Origin: Phyllobacterium sophorae | GTDB taxonomy: Bacteria; Pseudomonadota; Alphaproteobacteria; Rhizobiales; Rhizobiaceae | Direction of reading: 5' to 3' | Assembly (NCBI RefSeq): GCF_003010965.1 | Contig: NZ_PGGM01000006.1 | Location: 1-64,000 of the forward strand | DNA length: 64,000 nt | In this document: piece by piece, positions 62,463 to 64,000 of the stretch | Position numbering within the stretch: position 1 is the first letter of the stretch | Layout: each line of letters opens with the position of its first letter | Made by a program: the position numbers and the translations under genes | The notes under the pieces: model-generated | What the model was told of the DNA's origin: nothing | Databases searched by the model: none | The model's input: the letters and a program-made list of their open reading frames with translations, nothing else

Positions 62463-62609
62463 GACGTGTTCCTGTGGCTTGCCGCCTTGATTGGCGCTGG
62501 AACCACGGCGCTCGTTTTCTTCGGCAATTTCGACCTTGATCGCATTTCAGGTCGTCCGCAAACGCGATTCAGGACATAGTGGCGTTCATAATTTCAACGG
62601 TTGCTGTCC

Positions 62610-63671
62610 ATGCTCTTTGTCCCATTGCCCTTTGTTGTTGCTTTCCTGCTCCTCATCCTGCTGGTCCAGATGATCAGGCGGAATGACGGCAATGCTCCCA
62701 ATCCGTTCTTTACGGCCCTGATCGCAGTCTATGTGCTGCAATCTGTGGTGATTGGCGTGCGATGGGGCTATGGGGTTCTGCAGATACTGCCGTTTCAGGC
62801 TGTGCTCGCAGCAATTGTTCCCTCGCTCGCCTGGTTGAGTTTCGAGGGGCTAAGAGATGGGCGCTCACCCCTGAAACGGCCACTACTGTTGGTGCACGGA
62901 CTTCCAGCGTTGCTCATCGTGGGGTTCGTTGCCTTCTGGCCCGCACCTATTTCCCTTGCCCTTATTCTGATTTTTCTTGGTTATGGTATCGCGCTCACAT
63001 GGCTGGCATGGGCGGGACCGAATGCTCTCGGTTCATCGAGGCTTGATGGCGTTATCAGTACCTACCGGGCATTGCAGGTTACTGCCTTCTCGATATTGGC
63101 TTCGGGTTTGATTGATATTGTCATCAGCCTGGATTTCGCCGAAACCGGCGGCGTCTATTCGGGCGGCATCGTGGCCTTTGGCAACGTACTGGCCTTGCTC
63201 ATCCTGGGAACTGCTGCGACAGTGGCAGGTGCCAGCCAGCCACCATCAGAAGAGGCAGAAGCGGCTGCGGAGGCCGCCTCAGCGACCTCTCCCAGCGAAG
63301 AGGACGCGCAAATTGCCGCCTCGCTCGATACACTGATGCAATCCCGTACGCTCTACCGCGATGCCGATCTCAATCTGAACCGGCTCGCCCGGAAAATGGG
63401 TCTGTCAATCCGGCAAGTCTCGACCGCCATCAATCGCGTCAAATCGATGAGTGTCTCGCAATATGTCAATGATTATCGGGTAAGGGACGCTTGCCGCCTT
63501 CTGGCCGATACGGACGAACCAATCACCCGGATCATGTTCGATGCGGGTTTTCAGACGAAGTCGAATTTCAATCGCGAGTTCTTGCGTGTCACCGGCATGA
63601 GCCCGAAGGCGTGGCGTGCACGCGCTTTGAGTGCAAATGAGAGCGGTGACGTCATCCGTCTCGCCGGTTAG
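62610..63671 (+). CDS. Membrane-bound AraC-family regulator
   Basis: 353 aa. The first 210 residues hold six to seven transmembrane helices (LFVPLPFVVAFLLLILLVQM onward). After an acidic Ala-rich linker comes an AraC DNA-binding domain: LNRLARKMGLSIRQVSTAIN and ITRIMFDAGFQTKSNFNREF, then FLRVTGMSPKAWR. Such proteins sense a signal in or across the membrane. TTG 62601 is an alternative start. Divergent from the exported beta-repeat gene, which may be its target. Confidence 0.85.
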   Translation: MLFVPLPFVVAFLLLILLVQMIRRNDGNAPNPFFTALIAVYVLQSVVIGVRWGYGVLQILPFQAVLAAIVPSLAWLSFEGLRDGRSPLKRPLLLVHGLPALLIVGFVAFWPAPISLALILIFLGYGIALTWLAWAGPNALGSSRLDGVISTYRALQVTAFSILASGLIDIVISLDFAETGGVYSGGIVAFGNVLALLILGTAATVAGASQPPSEEAEAAAEAASATSPSEEDAQIAASLDTLMQSRTLYRDADLNLNRLARKMGLSIRQVSTAINRVKSMSVSQYVNDYRVRDACRLLADTDEPITRIMFDAGFQTKSNFNREFLRVTGMSPKAWRARALSANESGDVIRLAG

Positions 63672-64000
63672 TTCGGCTCGTTATAGCTCAACAATTTGCC
63701 GGCGCGCACGTCGTAAAGCTTGCCCGTCGCGTCGAGTGCAGGATCGCACAGAAGGGCGATCTTGGTGGCAACCTCGGCCGGTGTTGGCAGCGTTTCCGGA
63801 TCTTCGCCGGGCATAGCCTGCGCGCGCATGGCAGTGCGGGTTGCACCTGGATTGACCGAGTTGATGCGCAGACGGGTCTGGCGCGATTCCTCAGCCCAGG
63901 TCCGCGCCATGACTTCGACAGCAGCTTTGGATGCCGCATAGGGTCCCCAATAAGCACGCGCCGTATGGGCAACGCCCGATGACAGGAAGATAGCCCGGCC
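63668..64000 (-). CDS. Short-chain dehydrogenase/reductase (C-terminal part)
   Basis: The last 110 codons of a gene entering from the right edge. FLSSGVAHT (catalytic Ser region), YWGPYAASKAAVEVM with the Y-x3-K pair, and RINSVNPGATRTAMRA (cofactor loop) define a classical SDR. Substrate unknown. It overlaps the AraC gene by 4 bases, tail to tail. Confidence 0.88.
   Translation of the reverse strand, partial: GRAIFLSSGVAHTARAYWGPYAASKAAVEVMARTWAEESRQTRLRINSVNPGATRTAMRAQAMPGEDPETLPTPAEVATKIALLCDPALDATGKLYDVRAGKLLSYNEPN

Noticed and set aside
1-64000. tRNA, rRNA or known riboswitches
   Set aside because: No cloverleaf-like sequence with a GGTTCGAATCC-type T arm, no rRNA segment and no recognisable riboswitch core was seen in the intergenic regions.
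1-64000. Transposase, integrase or phage genes that might have brought in the RTX array
   Set aside because: None found; the repeated sequences are leaders and small palindromic elements only.

Overview
The window looks like chromosomal DNA from a member of the Hyphomicrobiales (Rhizobiales), close to Brucella/Ochrobactrum/Phyllobacterium. This rests on an Omp2-like porin ending in Phe, the gene order lytic transglycosylase-dapA-smpB and rsh-pyrE-acpS-lepB-rnc-era-recO, a nadABC-panCB block with a NadQ-type regulator nearby, an ArsR/Atm1-type exporter pair and a psd-pssA pair. No database search was possible; family names come from motifs and gene order.

Layout. 1-2.0 kb: porin end, then a BON-domain protein, a 32-residue membrane peptide and a helix-hairpin-helix protein. 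2.3-17.7 kb: an accessory region with seven RTX-type calcium-binding protein genes on the + strand, interrupted at 5.8-9.1 kb by two ordinary minus-strand genes (alpha/beta hydrolase, lytic transglycosylase). 18.3-29.6 kb: housekeeping genes (dapA, smpB, UDG, NYN, rpoZ, rsh, pyrE, acpS, lepB, rnc, era, recO, thioesterase). 29.8-36.9 kb: MFS permease, small lipoprotein, then NAD and pantothenate synthesis (nadABC, panCB). 36.9-41.8 kb: cupin, NadQ-like regulator, phosphatase, HD protein, YgfZ, dihydroorotase-like protein. 41.9-47.6 kb: BrnT/BrnA, PhzF, an ECF41-type sigma factor with its carboxymuconolactone decarboxylase partner, small envelope proteins, NUDIX, SRAP. 47.7-53.5 kb: LysE exporter, cysS-GFA-cimA operon, RarD. 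53.4-64 kb: CorA, LOG, LysM, ArsR-Atm1 exporter, psd-pssA, two envelope genes, a membrane-anchored AraC regulator and a truncated SDR.

The RTX array is the most unusual part. Six of the seven genes are preceded by variants of one leader. Five have an upstream AT-rich promoter block with a conserved TTAA-N7-TTAC element. The transcribed part has a CCCTGCA/TGCAGGG hairpin, a second Shine-Dalgarno-like stretch, a tiny open frame reading M-Q/H-P-F-stop, and a hairpin that covers the real ribosome binding site. That hairpin keeps its pairing while its sequence changes. The seventh gene (11330) keeps only a degenerate end of the leader. The proteins share a short N-terminal motif (LLG-Y-N-G-P-W), modules of GGxGxDxL repeats and mostly a DFIL-like C-terminus typical of type I secretion. 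No type I secretion genes are in the window. Near-identical flanks around different coding bodies suggest copying and cassette exchange, and the last gene carries a frameshift.

Regulatory links visible here: an inverted repeat upstream of nadA pairs with a NadQ-like gene 6 kb downstream; an exact TGTCACA-N16-CGTC promoter precedes the decarboxylase-ECF41 pair; several isolated perfect palindromes lie in divergent or long intergenic regions.
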